Assembly (NCBI GenBank): GCA_002409145.1
Contig: DHUL01000051.1
Location: 74,426-109,587, forward strand
Source of the DNA: Bacteroidales bacterium UBA5235
GTDB lineage: Bacteria; Bacteroidota; Bacteroidia; Bacteroidales; VadinHA17
DNA length: 35,162 bases
Direction: 5' to 3'
How positions within the stretch are numbered: the first letter of the stretch is position 1; each line of letters begins with the position of its first letter. The notes beneath the pieces were generated by a model. That model was given only the letters and a program-made list of their open reading frames with translations, was not told the origin of the DNA and did not search any database. Shown one piece after another: positions 25,301 to 32,481 of the stretch. Both the position numbers and the translations under genes were made by a program.

Positions 25301-25344
25301 GCCAGTGTAAAAACCAGTAAATAAATGGGATGTGATATTCGCAT
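22324..25344 (-). CDS. Exported N-acetylmuramoyl-L-alanine amidase with inserted golvesin-like domain and FN3 domain
   Basis: The 1006-residue protein has a signal peptide (about 1-25). An Amidase_3-like catalytic domain can be traced in two pieces: IALWHSHG (His167/169), SVEDVSVMAYVLPYL (Glu192) and LPRERD come first; after a long insert come LSLAFHTDAG (His485) and MLLELLSHQN (Glu568), followed by DPRFRFHVSRAVYKGI. These are the expected three zinc ligands and catalytic Glu. The insert (about 280-372) is a beta domain of the golvesin type (WLWLGSFLFDAG, TVLVDAVRFGGG). Residues about 612-708 are an FN3 domain, and about 710-1006 a Rossmann/amidotransferase-like region without a clear active site. 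Homologues are sometimes labelled xanthan lyase. It would free stem peptides from MurNAc outside the cytoplasm. It opens the eight-gene minus-strand operon. Confidence 0.82.
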   Translation of the reverse strand: MRISHPIYLLVFTLAIVASGQPSAGQKSGRAGRLAASKMERWVSPVTEGTIQERFLIDSVKVDEEKKEVSIWFPVTASYIPMREETIAVLNKSVRSALGRKFVGYNINMISNGFDLESLVPNYFRNLMPEDGGRIAPAAGESPRLIRRMNAVSPSKGLDGRHIALWHSHGYYFDMPLDRWEWQRAKLFGSVEDVSVMAYVLPYLTPMLENAGAVVLLPRERDIQVNEVIADNDISTGASVFVLQIPGEPETAGRGFLLTDTLFAGDNPFMAGTSLKISGGSALYIPEIPERGWYGVTVSYPRLIDYKGKAAVKVRHTGGVSEFVVDQSIGGGTWLWLGSFLFDAGADPSKGSVTISGMDGQTVLVDAVRFGGGMGNVARRPADSMISNQWSLNAGSQQATENPAEPAHEYSWKLSGKPRFLEGARYWLQYAGMPDSLVYSPNKGRNDYNDDYMSRAEWVNYLLRRPDTTSAGGLGIPIDLSLAFHTDAGVTPGDSVIGTLGIYSTITNGGRFPDGTSRLASRDLTDIVQTQITEDIRVLFNPDWTRRAMWDRSYYEARKPDVPAMLLELLSHQNLADQRYGFDPRFRFHVSRAVYKGILRYLADAGGREYVVQPLPVSHLAIEPAGDKRVRISWHPVTDPLESTAAPASYMIYMRRGDDGFDNGTPVTGTDFIAELPSYNTVYSFRVTAVNDGGESFPSEELAVGINPAADGTVLIVNGFDRISGPSWFDRDGMAGVAWWNDRGVADRYNFVSTGDQYDFERISPWTDDDNAGWGASYSNDEGRVIPGNTFDFTSVHGESVMAAGRSFFSVSDEVFTDEGFDLSGWCAVDLLFGEEKTTPSAYYPDRKDFSIYTPEFVHMLERMRKASVPVFMSGSYPGTDLVMTGDTAVTSLVKNILHFIPRTGHAVRTGCVTATDKAAPGFSGRLEFNDGNTDRIYAAESPDAIEPADRQSVTAFRYCENNTSAAVMHPGDVRSFVMGFPFETIISRSERDNLMKQILDFLQKK

Positions 25345-25381
25345 TTCCGGATAGATTTCGCTGAATATAGTAATAATGATT

Positions 25382-25389
25382 CAAAAGTA
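25382..25389 (-). promoter_or_regulatory. Putative -7 element of the large minus-strand operon
   Basis: On the minus strand TACTTTTG matches TAnnTTTG exactly and ends 37 bp before the amidase ATG. The -33 region 20 bp upstream has only ATG in place of TTG and falls within the candidate operator at 25407-25415. Confidence 0.45.
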
Positions 25390-25406
25390 GAAAGTTTTTT
25401 AAGATA

Positions 25407-25422
25407 TGTCATACATCTGACA
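25407..25422. promoter_or_regulatory. Candidate GntR operator in the amidase/murK divergent region
   Basis: TGT-CAT-ACA at 25407-25415 extends to the palindrome ATGT-CAT-ACAT (25406-25416). It overlaps a wider inverted repeat TGTCA-N6-TGACA (25407-25422). It lies between the putative -7 boxes of the two divergent operons, over the -33 region of the minus-strand promoter. The GntR gene is the third gene of the plus-strand operon, so this could also be its autoregulatory site. Confidence 0.45.
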
Positions 25423-25449
25423 AAAAACTGATAATTCAATTTAAATAAT

Positions 25450-25457
25450 TACATTTG
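25450..25457 (+). promoter_or_regulatory. Putative -7 element of the murK-murQ-gntR operon
   Basis: TACATTTG matches the Bacteroidota -7 consensus exactly. CTG at 25428-25430 stands about where the -33 TTG is expected, a partial match. The predicted leader is about 85 nt. Within it GTTAC (25471-25475) and GTAAC (25492-25496) could pair weakly, but nothing resembling a known riboswitch is seen. Confidence 0.45.
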
Positions 25458-25547
25458 TTATTACTTTACGGTTACAGAGCGGGCAAAAATCGTAACTTGT
25501 TCCTGTAATCCGCTGAGTAGAAATAAAAAAGCATATTCCCTACCCAT

Positions 25548-26399
25548 ATGATACTGATTGCAGACAGTGGCTCTACGAAGACTGAATGGAGAGAGGTGAG
25601 CGATGGAGTCGCAGGGAAGTCATACATCTCTACAGGAATCAATCCGTTTTTTGTGACAGGTGAAGAGATGATCCGTCTTTTCGGCAAAGAGTTGCCGGAG
25701 TTGAAGGATGCGGGGGTCAGGCAGATTTTCTTTTACGGCACCGGGGTGAGCAATGCATCCAAGGCTGAAATTGTCATGGGGGCCCTCTCTTCCTTTTTTG
25801 GCACCAAAGAGCTTTTCATCGGCAGTGACCTGCTCGGTGCAGCCAGGTCGCTCTGCCAGAATGAACCGGGGATAGCATGCATCATTGGCACAGGCTCTAA
25901 CTCCTGCTATTACAACGGCAACGAGATTGTTGCCAATGTTTCACCTCTTGGTTATATACTGGGTGATGAGGGTGGGGGAGCCGTGATAGGCAGGAAGCTG
26001 GTTGCCGGGGTACTCAAGAAGCAACTGCCGGGGATAGTGATAGAGAACTTCTTCAGAGCTTATCCATATACTCCTGCCGAGATTCTTGACAACGTCTATA
26101 ACATGCCCTTCCCGAACAGGTTCCTGGGGCAGTTTACCAGGTTCATCTCTGACAATATCCATGTACCTGAGTTACAGACTATGATTACATCAAGTTTCGA
26201 TGAATTCATTGTCCGCAATGTGCTTTCCTATCCGGAGGCACGCAGGTACCCTGTTCATTTTACAGGGAGTATAGCTTATCATTTCAGGCCGTTCCTTGAG
26301 GAGTTGCTGCTGAAGTACAGGCTCCAGCCGGGGCTGTTCACCCTTACTCCCATGGAGAACCTGGTAAAGTACCATATCCGGAATTCACATAAAGAATAA
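25548..26399 (+). CDS. murK: MurK-like MurNAc/GlcNAc kinase (BadF/BadG ATPase family)
   Basis: The 283-residue protein belongs to the BadF/BadG/N-acetylglucosamine kinase branch of the ASKHA fold. Landmarks are the phosphate-1 loop ADSGSTKTEW near the N-terminus, the second phosphate motif IGTGSNSCYYNG, and GYILGDEGGGAVIGR. In Tannerella forsythia and Clostridium, kinases of this group phosphorylate MurNAc (and in Clostridium GlcNAc) at C6. Here the stop is followed after one base by the murQ start, so a MurNAc kinase that feeds the etherase is the best reading. Family members that act only on GlcNAc cannot be excluded from sequence alone. It is the first gene of the plus-strand operon. Confidence 0.87.
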   Translation: MILIADSGSTKTEWREVSDGVAGKSYISTGINPFFVTGEEMIRLFGKELPELKDAGVRQIFFYGTGVSNASKAEIVMGALSSFFGTKELFIGSDLLGAARSLCQNEPGIACIIGTGSNSCYYNGNEIVANVSPLGYILGDEGGGAVIGRKLVAGVLKKQLPGIVIENFFRAYPYTPAEILDNVYNMPFPNRFLGQFTRFISDNIHVPELQTMITSSFDEFIVRNVLSYPEARRYPVHFTGSIAYHFRPFLEELLLKYRLQPGLFTLTPMENLVKYHIRNSHKE

Positions 26400-26400
26400 C

Positions 26401-27243
26401 ATGATCAGACAGGCTGAGAAAAAACAGGACCTGAGCATTACGGAGTCGCCGTCCAATTTTGAGGATCTCGACAAGATGACTGTCAATGAGTTGCTTACCA
26501 ATATCAACCACGAGGATGCAAAGGTTCATGTAGCGGTAAAGAAAGCCATTCCTGAAATAGAAAACCTGATTAACCAGTTACATTTCAGGATGCAGAAGGG
26601 AGGCCGCCTCTTTTATCTTGGTGCAGGCACCAGCGGAAGGCTGGGTGTGCTTGATGCCTCTGAGGTACCACCTACATTCGGCGTTCCCGATACGGTGGTT
26701 ATCGGTCTCATCGCCGGAGGCGAAACAGCTCTCCGCAAGGCTGTTGAGTCGGCTGAAGACGACACTACAAAAGCCTGGAGCGAACTTGAAATATTCAATA
26801 TAAACACGAAGGACTCAGTCATTGGCATCGCTGCCTCAGGAACAACCCCGTATGTCATCGGCGGGTTGCAGAAAGCGAGAGAGAATGGCATCCTGACGGG
26901 ATGTATCACCTGCAATCCCAAGGGGCCGATAGTGGATGTGGCCGAATATCCTATAGTGGTGGTGGTGGGGCCCGAATTCGTTACGGGAAGCACCCGGCTG
27001 AAAGCCGGTACTGCTCAGAAGATGGTACTGAATATGATCACAACCACTCTCATGATAAAGCTTGGAAGGGTAAAGGGCAACAAGATGGTCAACATGCAGC
27101 TGACCAACAAGAAACTGATAGAAAGGGGTACAAGGATGATAGTGGAGGAGCTTAATATTCAAAGGGAAGCTGCACGTATACTCCTTATGGAGCAGGGATC
27201 GGTGAAAAAAGCCCTGGAGTTTTACAGGGAAAATTATAGATAA
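26401..27243 (+). CDS. murQ: N-acetylmuramic acid 6-phosphate etherase MurQ
   Basis: MurQ cleaves the lactyl ether of MurNAc-6-P, giving GlcNAc-6-P and D-lactate in the cytosol. The 280-residue length fits the family. The SIS-domain sequence is highly typical: TESPSNFEDLDKMTVNELL near the start, GAGTSGRLGVLDASEVPPTFG (75-94) with Glu88, and SAEDD with Glu119, equivalent to the two catalytic Glu residues of E. coli MurQ (83 and 114). GIAASGTTPYVIGGL and CNPKGPI follow. It is encoded between the kinase and the GntR regulator with 1-bp gaps on both sides, so the three are clearly co-transcribed. Confidence 0.97.
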   Translation: MIRQAEKKQDLSITESPSNFEDLDKMTVNELLTNINHEDAKVHVAVKKAIPEIENLINQLHFRMQKGGRLFYLGAGTSGRLGVLDASEVPPTFGVPDTVVIGLIAGGETALRKAVESAEDDTTKAWSELEIFNINTKDSVIGIAASGTTPYVIGGLQKARENGILTGCITCNPKGPIVDVAEYPIVVVVGPEFVTGSTRLKAGTAQKMVLNMITTTLMIKLGRVKGNKMVNMQLTNKKLIERGTRMIVEELNIQREAARILLMEQGSVKKALEFYRENYR

Positions 27244-27244
27244 A

Positions 27245-27970
27245 ATGACAAATGATGTCTTCAGTAAAATCGGTTCGGGGCTGACACTCAGTCAGAAGAT
27301 TGAGAGACGGATCGAAGAAGGGATAAGACAGAAGAAGCTGCTGCCCGGCTCCAAGCTGCCAACCGAAAAAGAGCTCTGCACCCAGTTCGCCGTCAGCCGG
27401 ACAGCCCTGAGGGAAGCCCTCAGGCGCCTCAGTGCACGCGGACTTATTGACATCCGCAAGGGAAGCGGGATGTATATCACGGAGCTTAAGATTGAGGATG
27501 CCATCAATTCCCTGCATCTTTTTTATGACCTCAGGTTCAACTCTGACCTCATCCTCCAGATAATAGAGGTCCGCAGGCTCTTCGAGCCCGAAGTGGCCAG
27601 GCTGGCGGCACGCAACCGAAGTGATGAGGACATCCGCACCCTGCAGAAGAACCAGCATGACCTGGAGAAATGCAATCCCGACAACACCCAGCTCGAAGTT
27701 GATCTGATCAACCGGTTCCATATGAACCTGTCAAAGGCTACAGGCAACCCGATAGTGATCATAAGCCTTGAACCTGTCTACTCTCTCCTGCCCCGGATGA
27801 GGAATCTCATCTATGGCAATATCGAGGGCGAGAAAGAGTATACCATGAAGTACCAGAGCGAACTCCTGGAAGCCCTGAAGGAGAAAGATTCCCAGAAGGC
27901 ATATGAGGTCTCCGTTGTACTGCTGGAACGCAACATGGAGATATATAAAAAGTACTTCAAAGCCAACTGA
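27245..27970 (+). CDS. FadR-subfamily GntR transcriptional regulator, probable locus regulator
   Basis: The 241-residue protein has an N-terminal winged helix (about 12-78, with GSKLPTEKELCTQFAVSRTALREALRRL split over helices 2-3, and GLIDIRKGSGMYI as the wing) and a C-terminal FCD ligand domain (about 100-220, EVRRLFEPEVARLAARN). Of the usual FCD metal ligands, Asp and His in DLINRFH are present, but the place of a later His appears to be Gln (KYQSELLEAL), so metal binding may be altered. It begins 1 bp after the murQ stop. MurNAc-6-P-type signals are sensed by MurR (RpiR family) in E. coli; here a GntR protein seems to take that place. The recurring TGT-N3-ACA sites of the locus have the geometry of FadR-type operators. 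Confidence 0.92.
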   Translation: MTNDVFSKIGSGLTLSQKIERRIEEGIRQKKLLPGSKLPTEKELCTQFAVSRTALREALRRLSARGLIDIRKGSGMYITELKIEDAINSLHLFYDLRFNSDLILQIIEVRRLFEPEVARLAARNRSDEDIRTLQKNQHDLEKCNPDNTQLEVDLINRFHMNLSKATGNPIVIISLEPVYSLLPRMRNLIYGNIEGEKEYTMKYQSELLEALKEKDSQKAYEVSVVLLERNMEIYKKYFKAN

Positions 27971-27990
27971 TCAGCCTGTCCATCGTCTGC

Positions 27991-29472
27991 ATGCCACGCG
28001 GGATAACACTTGCAGCAGTTCTTGCCATCATCTCCTGTTTCCCGGTTGATGCGCAGGAACCCGAAAGTATGTATATCGGCATACATCAGGCCGAGAGCGA
28101 ATATTATTCCAGGGTTTTTGACACAAATGAGCTTCACACAACTGCCTCTCCGGAAAGGCCGGTGTCACTCAAGAGCAGACAAGAGGGGGAGCCTGCTTTC
28201 CTGGTTTATGGCTGGCATCCATACTGGGCAAGCGATACCGCATTCCTGCACTATGACTATTCAGTCCTGACCCATATTGCATATTTCAGTTACGAGGTAG
28301 ACACCGGGACCGGATTATATACCACCCTGAGAGGATGGGAAGTCACTCCTCTTATAGACTATGCGCACCAGCAAGGAGTCAGGGTGATGCTCACCGTCAC
28401 CAACTTTGGCGCTGACAGGAATACTGCCCTTCTGACTGATACGGTGAAACAGTGGAACCTGATAAATTCTTTGATCTACCAGCTTAAGATGCGTAACGGC
28501 GATGGCGTAAATTTTGATTTTGAAGCCGTCCCCGCTTCCTTGAAGGCCAACATGGTCAGCTTTTGCAGAAGGGCTGCCAAAGGCATCAAGGCTGAGCTGC
28601 CAAAGGCTGAAATCTCCGTTGCAACTCCTGCAGTAAACTGGTCTGATGCATGGGACCTGAATGCACTTGCTGACATATGTGACTACCTGATCATGATGGG
28701 TTATAACTATTACTGGAGCAGCTCATCAACTGCAGGTCCGGTGGCGCCGCTGACAGGGGAAAACTACAACATTACGAGGAGCATACAGGAAGATTACCTT
28801 GATGCCGGAGTCCCTGCTTTCAAACTGTTGCTCGGAATGCCATGGTATGGCTATGACTGGCCGGTGAGCAGCAATCTCAGAAAAGCCGGAACCACCGGGA
28901 AAGGTTCATCAAGGACATACATCGCAACCATACCGATGGTTACCGCTAACGGGAAGACTTTTGACAATGAGACAAGCGTGCCGTGGATGAGTTACCGTTA
29001 TGGCACTGAGTGGAGGCAGATGTGGTTCGAAGACAGCCTCAGCCTGCTCCTGAAAACAGATCTCGCTAAAAAAAGGGGCCTGGCCGGGGTGGGCATATGG
29101 GCGCTGAGTTACGAGGCAGGCAGGCCTGAACTGTGGAACGGAATGAAAGCCGCTATTGCAGGCACTGTATCATCGGAGGTGATACGGCTGCTTCCCGGAA
29201 CGGATGTCAGCAGAATTATCAGCATCACCCCCAACCCGGCAACTGACATGGCACGTATTTCCTTCAGCATCGCAAAACCCGGAAGGATGACACTCACACT
29301 CTATGACACCGGCGGAAGACTGGTGTCCCTGATCACAGAAGAAATGGCATACCCGGGGATCAGAAATGAGACGATTAACGCCGGCACTCTCCCGCCAGGC
29401 ATATACCTGTGTGTATTGACCACTCAGGACGGAAGGCATACGGCGAAATTCGCGGTAGCAGGAAACAATTGA
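27991..29472 (+). CDS. Secreted GH18 glycosidase with type IX secretion sorting domain
   Basis: The 493-residue protein has a signal peptide (1-22), a GH18 barrel (about 68-385) and a C-terminal type IX secretion sorting domain (about 400-493, with ITPNPATDMARISFSI, LYDTGGRLV and LPPGIYLCVL). The GH18 catalytic motif DxxDxDxE appears as DGVNFDFE (171-178): the catalytic Glu178 and Asp176 are present and the first inner Asp is Asn. The same form is common in the YaaH-like, peptidoglycan-linked branch. YWSSSS and MPWYGYDW fit the later substrate-binding strands. It would be released or anchored at the cell surface and cut beta-GlcNAc linkages in peptidoglycan or chitin-like material. The start is 20 bp after the GntR stop. 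Confidence 0.88.
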   Translation: MPRGITLAAVLAIISCFPVDAQEPESMYIGIHQAESEYYSRVFDTNELHTTASPERPVSLKSRQEGEPAFLVYGWHPYWASDTAFLHYDYSVLTHIAYFSYEVDTGTGLYTTLRGWEVTPLIDYAHQQGVRVMLTVTNFGADRNTALLTDTVKQWNLINSLIYQLKMRNGDGVNFDFEAVPASLKANMVSFCRRAAKGIKAELPKAEISVATPAVNWSDAWDLNALADICDYLIMMGYNYYWSSSSTAGPVAPLTGENYNITRSIQEDYLDAGVPAFKLLLGMPWYGYDWPVSSNLRKAGTTGKGSSRTYIATIPMVTANGKTFDNETSVPWMSYRYGTEWRQMWFEDSLSLLLKTDLAKKRGLAGVGIWALSYEAGRPELWNGMKAAIAGTVSSEVIRLLPGTDVSRIISITPNPATDMARISFSIAKPGRMTLTLYDTGGRLVSLITEEMAYPGIRNETINAGTLPPGIYLCVLTTQDGRHTAKFAVAGNN

Positions 29473-29516
29473 CTGCAGTGAAGCTCACCGCTCACAAAAA
29501 GACTAACTTTAAACGT

Positions 29517-30776
29517 ATGAAAAAGACGATTCTTGCATTGACCCTGATCATCTCTCTCCGGTCAGTAAACGGGCAGATGCAGCAGGCCGTTGAGAACATC
29601 ACAGGTGAATACGGCCTGATGGGATTGTCCGTAGTTGCTGTCTGCGATGGCAGGATCGCAGGTGAATGGTACACCGGGCTGCGGGACTATGAACGTAACC
29701 TCCCGGCAGATGAAAACACCAAATACCGGGTAGCCTCCATCTCCAAGTTCGTGATGACGACGGCAATGATGAAGCTTTATGATCAGAAGAGGCTTGACCT
29801 CGATGCTGATGCCGGGGAATACCTTGGATTCAGACTGAGAAATCCGAATCATCCTGACACCCCCATAACGGTCAGGATGTTGTTGTTGCATACCGGATCG
29901 CTGAACGAGGGTTCAGGTTATGATCCGTTCCTTATGGCTACATACAACAATGTTGGTAATCCGCCATCATTCAGTGAGCTGTTCGTACCCGGAGGCAGGT
30001 ATTACTCTGACGATATGTGGAGAAAGGAGGCTCCCGGAGAATATTATACCTATTGCAACGCCAACTTCGGGCTGGCCGGCACTATTATAGAGAGGATAAC
30101 GGGGCAGCGTTTCGAGGAGTATATCCAGCAGACTCTCTTTATCCCACTGGGTATAAGCGGATCATATATCGCCGAAGGAGTGACTGACATCAACAACCTT
30201 GCAGTGATCTACGGCTGGGAGGATGGCAAATGGACTCCCGGCACTGACAATTTCAAGGGGGTGATGTCGTCGCCACGCGACTTTTCAGGTTATGTCACGG
30301 GGGCCAACGGTGCGGTCTTTTCGCCGCAGGGCGGGCTGAGAATCTCAGCATCAGAACTGGCACGCATTATGATACTTCACATGAACAATGGGAATTATGA
30401 AGGTAAGCGTATCATTTCAAAGAAAAGTATCAGGTTGATGCACAGGGCACAATTTATCAGCACCGCCGCCAACAGTGACAACGAAGAGGTGCGGGCCGGA
30501 AATCGCGGACTGAGTGTTCAGATACTTCCGGAATCAGTTTCAGGCAGCATACTCCCGAAAGGTTCTCATTTTCTGGGGCATTCGGGATCGGCTTACGGGC
30601 TCGTTTCCGATTTTTATTTCGATCCTGCAAAAAAGTACGGATTCATATTTATAACTAATGGTATGGAGAGCGAACCCCGGCAGGGACCTTCAGGGTCATT
30701 TTACACATTTGAAGAGGTCCTTATCAGGGCACTCCGGGACAACGGATTTCTTCCTTGTAAAAGAAAAATGCAATGA
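29517..30776 (+). CDS. Exported serine hydrolase of the beta-lactamase/penicillin-binding fold
   Basis: I start at the ATG at 29517 (419 residues), which yields the signal peptide MKKTILALTLIISLRSVNG; the open frame extends upstream to 29409 inside the GH18 gene. Class C beta-lactamase-type motifs are present: SISK (74-77, nucleophile Ser74 and Lys77), YCN (179-181), and HSG (in FLGHSGSAYG) in the place of KTG. Such proteins include DD-carboxypeptidases, AmpH-type muropeptide endopeptidases, D-aminopeptidases and esterases. Within a peptidoglycan locus, action on D-Ala-containing peptides is plausible but not shown. The stop overlaps the DUF4126 start by ATGA. Confidence 0.85.
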   Translation: MKKTILALTLIISLRSVNGQMQQAVENITGEYGLMGLSVVAVCDGRIAGEWYTGLRDYERNLPADENTKYRVASISKFVMTTAMMKLYDQKRLDLDADAGEYLGFRLRNPNHPDTPITVRMLLLHTGSLNEGSGYDPFLMATYNNVGNPPSFSELFVPGGRYYSDDMWRKEAPGEYYTYCNANFGLAGTIIERITGQRFEEYIQQTLFIPLGISGSYIAEGVTDINNLAVIYGWEDGKWTPGTDNFKGVMSSPRDFSGYVTGANGAVFSPQGGLRISASELARIMILHMNNGNYEGKRIISKKSIRLMHRAQFISTAANSDNEEVRAGNRGLSVQILPESVSGSILPKGSHFLGHSGSAYGLVSDFYFDPAKKYGFIFITNGMESEPRQGPSGSFYTFEEVLIRALRDNGFLPCKRKMQ

Positions 30777-31381
30777 ACGTTGAACTTATCACTTCTGTTG
30801 CCATAGGCATCGGCCTGGCTGCCAGCACCGGATTCAGGGTGTTTGTGCCGATGCTGGTTGCTGCCATAGCAGCCAAAACCGGCATACTGCCGCTTAATGA
30901 TAGTTTTCAGTGGCTCTCATCATGGACCGCAATAGTCATACTTGGTACGGCAACGGTGGTGGAGATTCTGGCCTACTACGTACCCGTGGTTGACAACCTT
31001 CTTGATACCGTCTCCACGCCGCTGGCAATAGGTGCCGGGACCCTGCTGCTCACTTCTGTGCTTCCCATTGACAGTGAGCTGATGAGGTGGATCACCGGCG
31101 CTGCAGTGGGAGGAGGCAGCGCTGCAGTGGTGCAGAGCGGCAGCGCCCTGACAAGGCTCACCTCGACAAAGCTGACAGCCGGTATGGGCAACCCGGTGGT
31201 GGCAACAGTTGAGAACGTGGCCGCCACGGGCACTTCAATACTTTCACTGGTCATTCCGTTTTTTATCCTGGCTCTCTTCCTGCTGCTTACAATACTTATC
31301 TTTACCACAGTCAGAAGGAGACTTCGCAGGAAGGAAGTCATGTACACAGATAAAACTATGCAAACCGGTTCAGAAAAATGA
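30773..31381 (+). CDS. DUF4126 membrane protein
   Basis: The 202-residue protein has several hydrophobic segments (about 5-35, 48-72, 80-98, 103-120 and 150-180) and a basic C-terminal tail (RRRLRRKE). The N-terminal GIGLAASTGFRVFVPML and the glycine/alanine-rich central part match the DUF4126 family, whose function is unknown. It overlaps its neighbours on both sides by ATGA, so it is co-translated with the serine hydrolase and the MEMO lipoprotein. Nothing in the sequence points to a substrate. Confidence 0.8.
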   Translation: MNVELITSVAIGIGLAASTGFRVFVPMLVAAIAAKTGILPLNDSFQWLSSWTAIVILGTATVVEILAYYVPVVDNLLDTVSTPLAIGAGTLLLTSVLPIDSELMRWITGAAVGGGSAAVVQSGSALTRLTSTKLTAGMGNPVVATVENVAATGTSILSLVIPFFILALFLLLTILIFTTVRRRLRRKEVMYTDKTMQTGSEK

Positions 31382-32469
31382 ATATTCACTTCATGATTGG
31401 CTTGGCCGCAATAATTTGCATAGGCACCTGTTCCTGCACCAGCGGAGGCCAGACTTCAGGTGACCGCCTCCCTGTTGACACGGTTGGATTTGCCAGGTAT
31501 GACTGGCAGGTTGACAGCGTGCTCGCACGCATCGAAAGGCTGCAGCATGATAGTCTTGCCGCGGCATCTGTACCGCTTGAAGGCGTATCCGCCCTGCGTG
31601 TTGCCATATCACCCCACGATGACTATTCCTATGTGGGTTACCTCTACCCTGCCCTCCTGAAGCATGTCAACTCCGATGTTGTTGTCCTCTTCGGAGTGGG
31701 CCATAAGGCAAAACAGTTCACCCTTGAAGGCCGCCTTGTGTTTGGCTCCTGCCAAAAATGGAAGAGTCCCCGAGGATCAGTGAGGGTGTCAGACCTGCAG
31801 AAACCACTGTTGCAAATGCTTCCGGACGATATGTACATCATCCATGACAGCCTGCAGACCGTTGAACACTCCCTTGAGGCACTGATCCCCTTCCTTGAAT
31901 ATTATAATCCTGACGTACAGATTATTCCGATAATAGTGCCCTATATGTCTTTCAGCCGGATCGATACCATCTCTGCTGAACTGGCCAAAGCCCTGAATGA
32001 GATAATGGATGAAGCCGGTCTGACATGGGGAGGCGGGTGGTCGGCAGCCATCTCGACAGATGCCGTACATTACGGCAACGAGGACTGGGGAGGAAGCAAC
32101 TATGACCGGTTCGGTGTTGATCCGGCAGGCTACCTGCAGGCTGTCAGTTACGAAAATGGAATTATTGACAGCATGCTGACCGGCGACCTGTCACCTGAAA
32201 AGATAAAGGCATTCAGCTCCTGCACTGTGGAAGAGAACGATTATCACCTGTACAAATGGACGTGGTGCGGACGATATGCCGTCCCCATGGGGTTGATGAC
32301 AGCGTACCGGATCTCCCTGATGGATGATAATCCGCTAACCGGTGTAGCTGTCGGTTATTCAACAAGCATTGCCAACACCCCTGTACCTGTATCTGACCTT
32401 GGCATGGGTCTCACAGCCCCGGCTAAGCTGACCCACTGGGTGGGCTACGCTGCAGTGGGTTACAGGTAA
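31378..32469 (+). CDS. MEMO-family lipoprotein (AmmeMemoRadiSam protein B-like)
   Basis: The 363-residue protein matches the MEMO1/AmmeMemoRadiSam B family in its conserved metal-site motifs: SPHDDYSYVGYLY (usual PHAGY-YSG), FGVGHKAKQ (usual GPSHH region), VEHSLEALIPFLEYY, and STDAVHYG (usual SSDF-HWG). The family is structurally related to class III extradiol dioxygenases and binds metals; its bacterial role is not settled. This copy begins with a lipoprotein-type signal (cysteines at 18 and 20 in IGTCSC), so it is predicted to be exported, whereas typical members are cytosolic. The AMMECR1 and radical SAM partners are not in the window. It overlaps the DUF4126 gene by ATGA. Confidence 0.82.
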   Translation: MNIHFMIGLAAIICIGTCSCTSGGQTSGDRLPVDTVGFARYDWQVDSVLARIERLQHDSLAAASVPLEGVSALRVAISPHDDYSYVGYLYPALLKHVNSDVVVLFGVGHKAKQFTLEGRLVFGSCQKWKSPRGSVRVSDLQKPLLQMLPDDMYIIHDSLQTVEHSLEALIPFLEYYNPDVQIIPIIVPYMSFSRIDTISAELAKALNEIMDEAGLTWGGGWSAAISTDAVHYGNEDWGGSNYDRFGVDPAGYLQAVSYENGIIDSMLTGDLSPEKIKAFSSCTVEENDYHLYKWTWCGRYAVPMGLMTAYRISLMDDNPLTGVAVGYSTSIANTPVPVSDLGMGLTAPAKLTHWVGYAAVGYR

Positions 32470-32481
32470 ATCTGCCGGGGA

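Noticed and set aside
25471..25496. GTTAC/GTAAC inverted repeat in the murK leader as a riboswitch or attenuator
   Set aside because: The arms are only 5 bp with a 16-base spacer and there is no T-run or known riboswitch pattern.
29409..29516. N-terminal extension of the serine hydrolase
   Set aside because: It overlaps the GH18 sorting domain in another frame. The ATG at 29517 begins a clean signal peptide.
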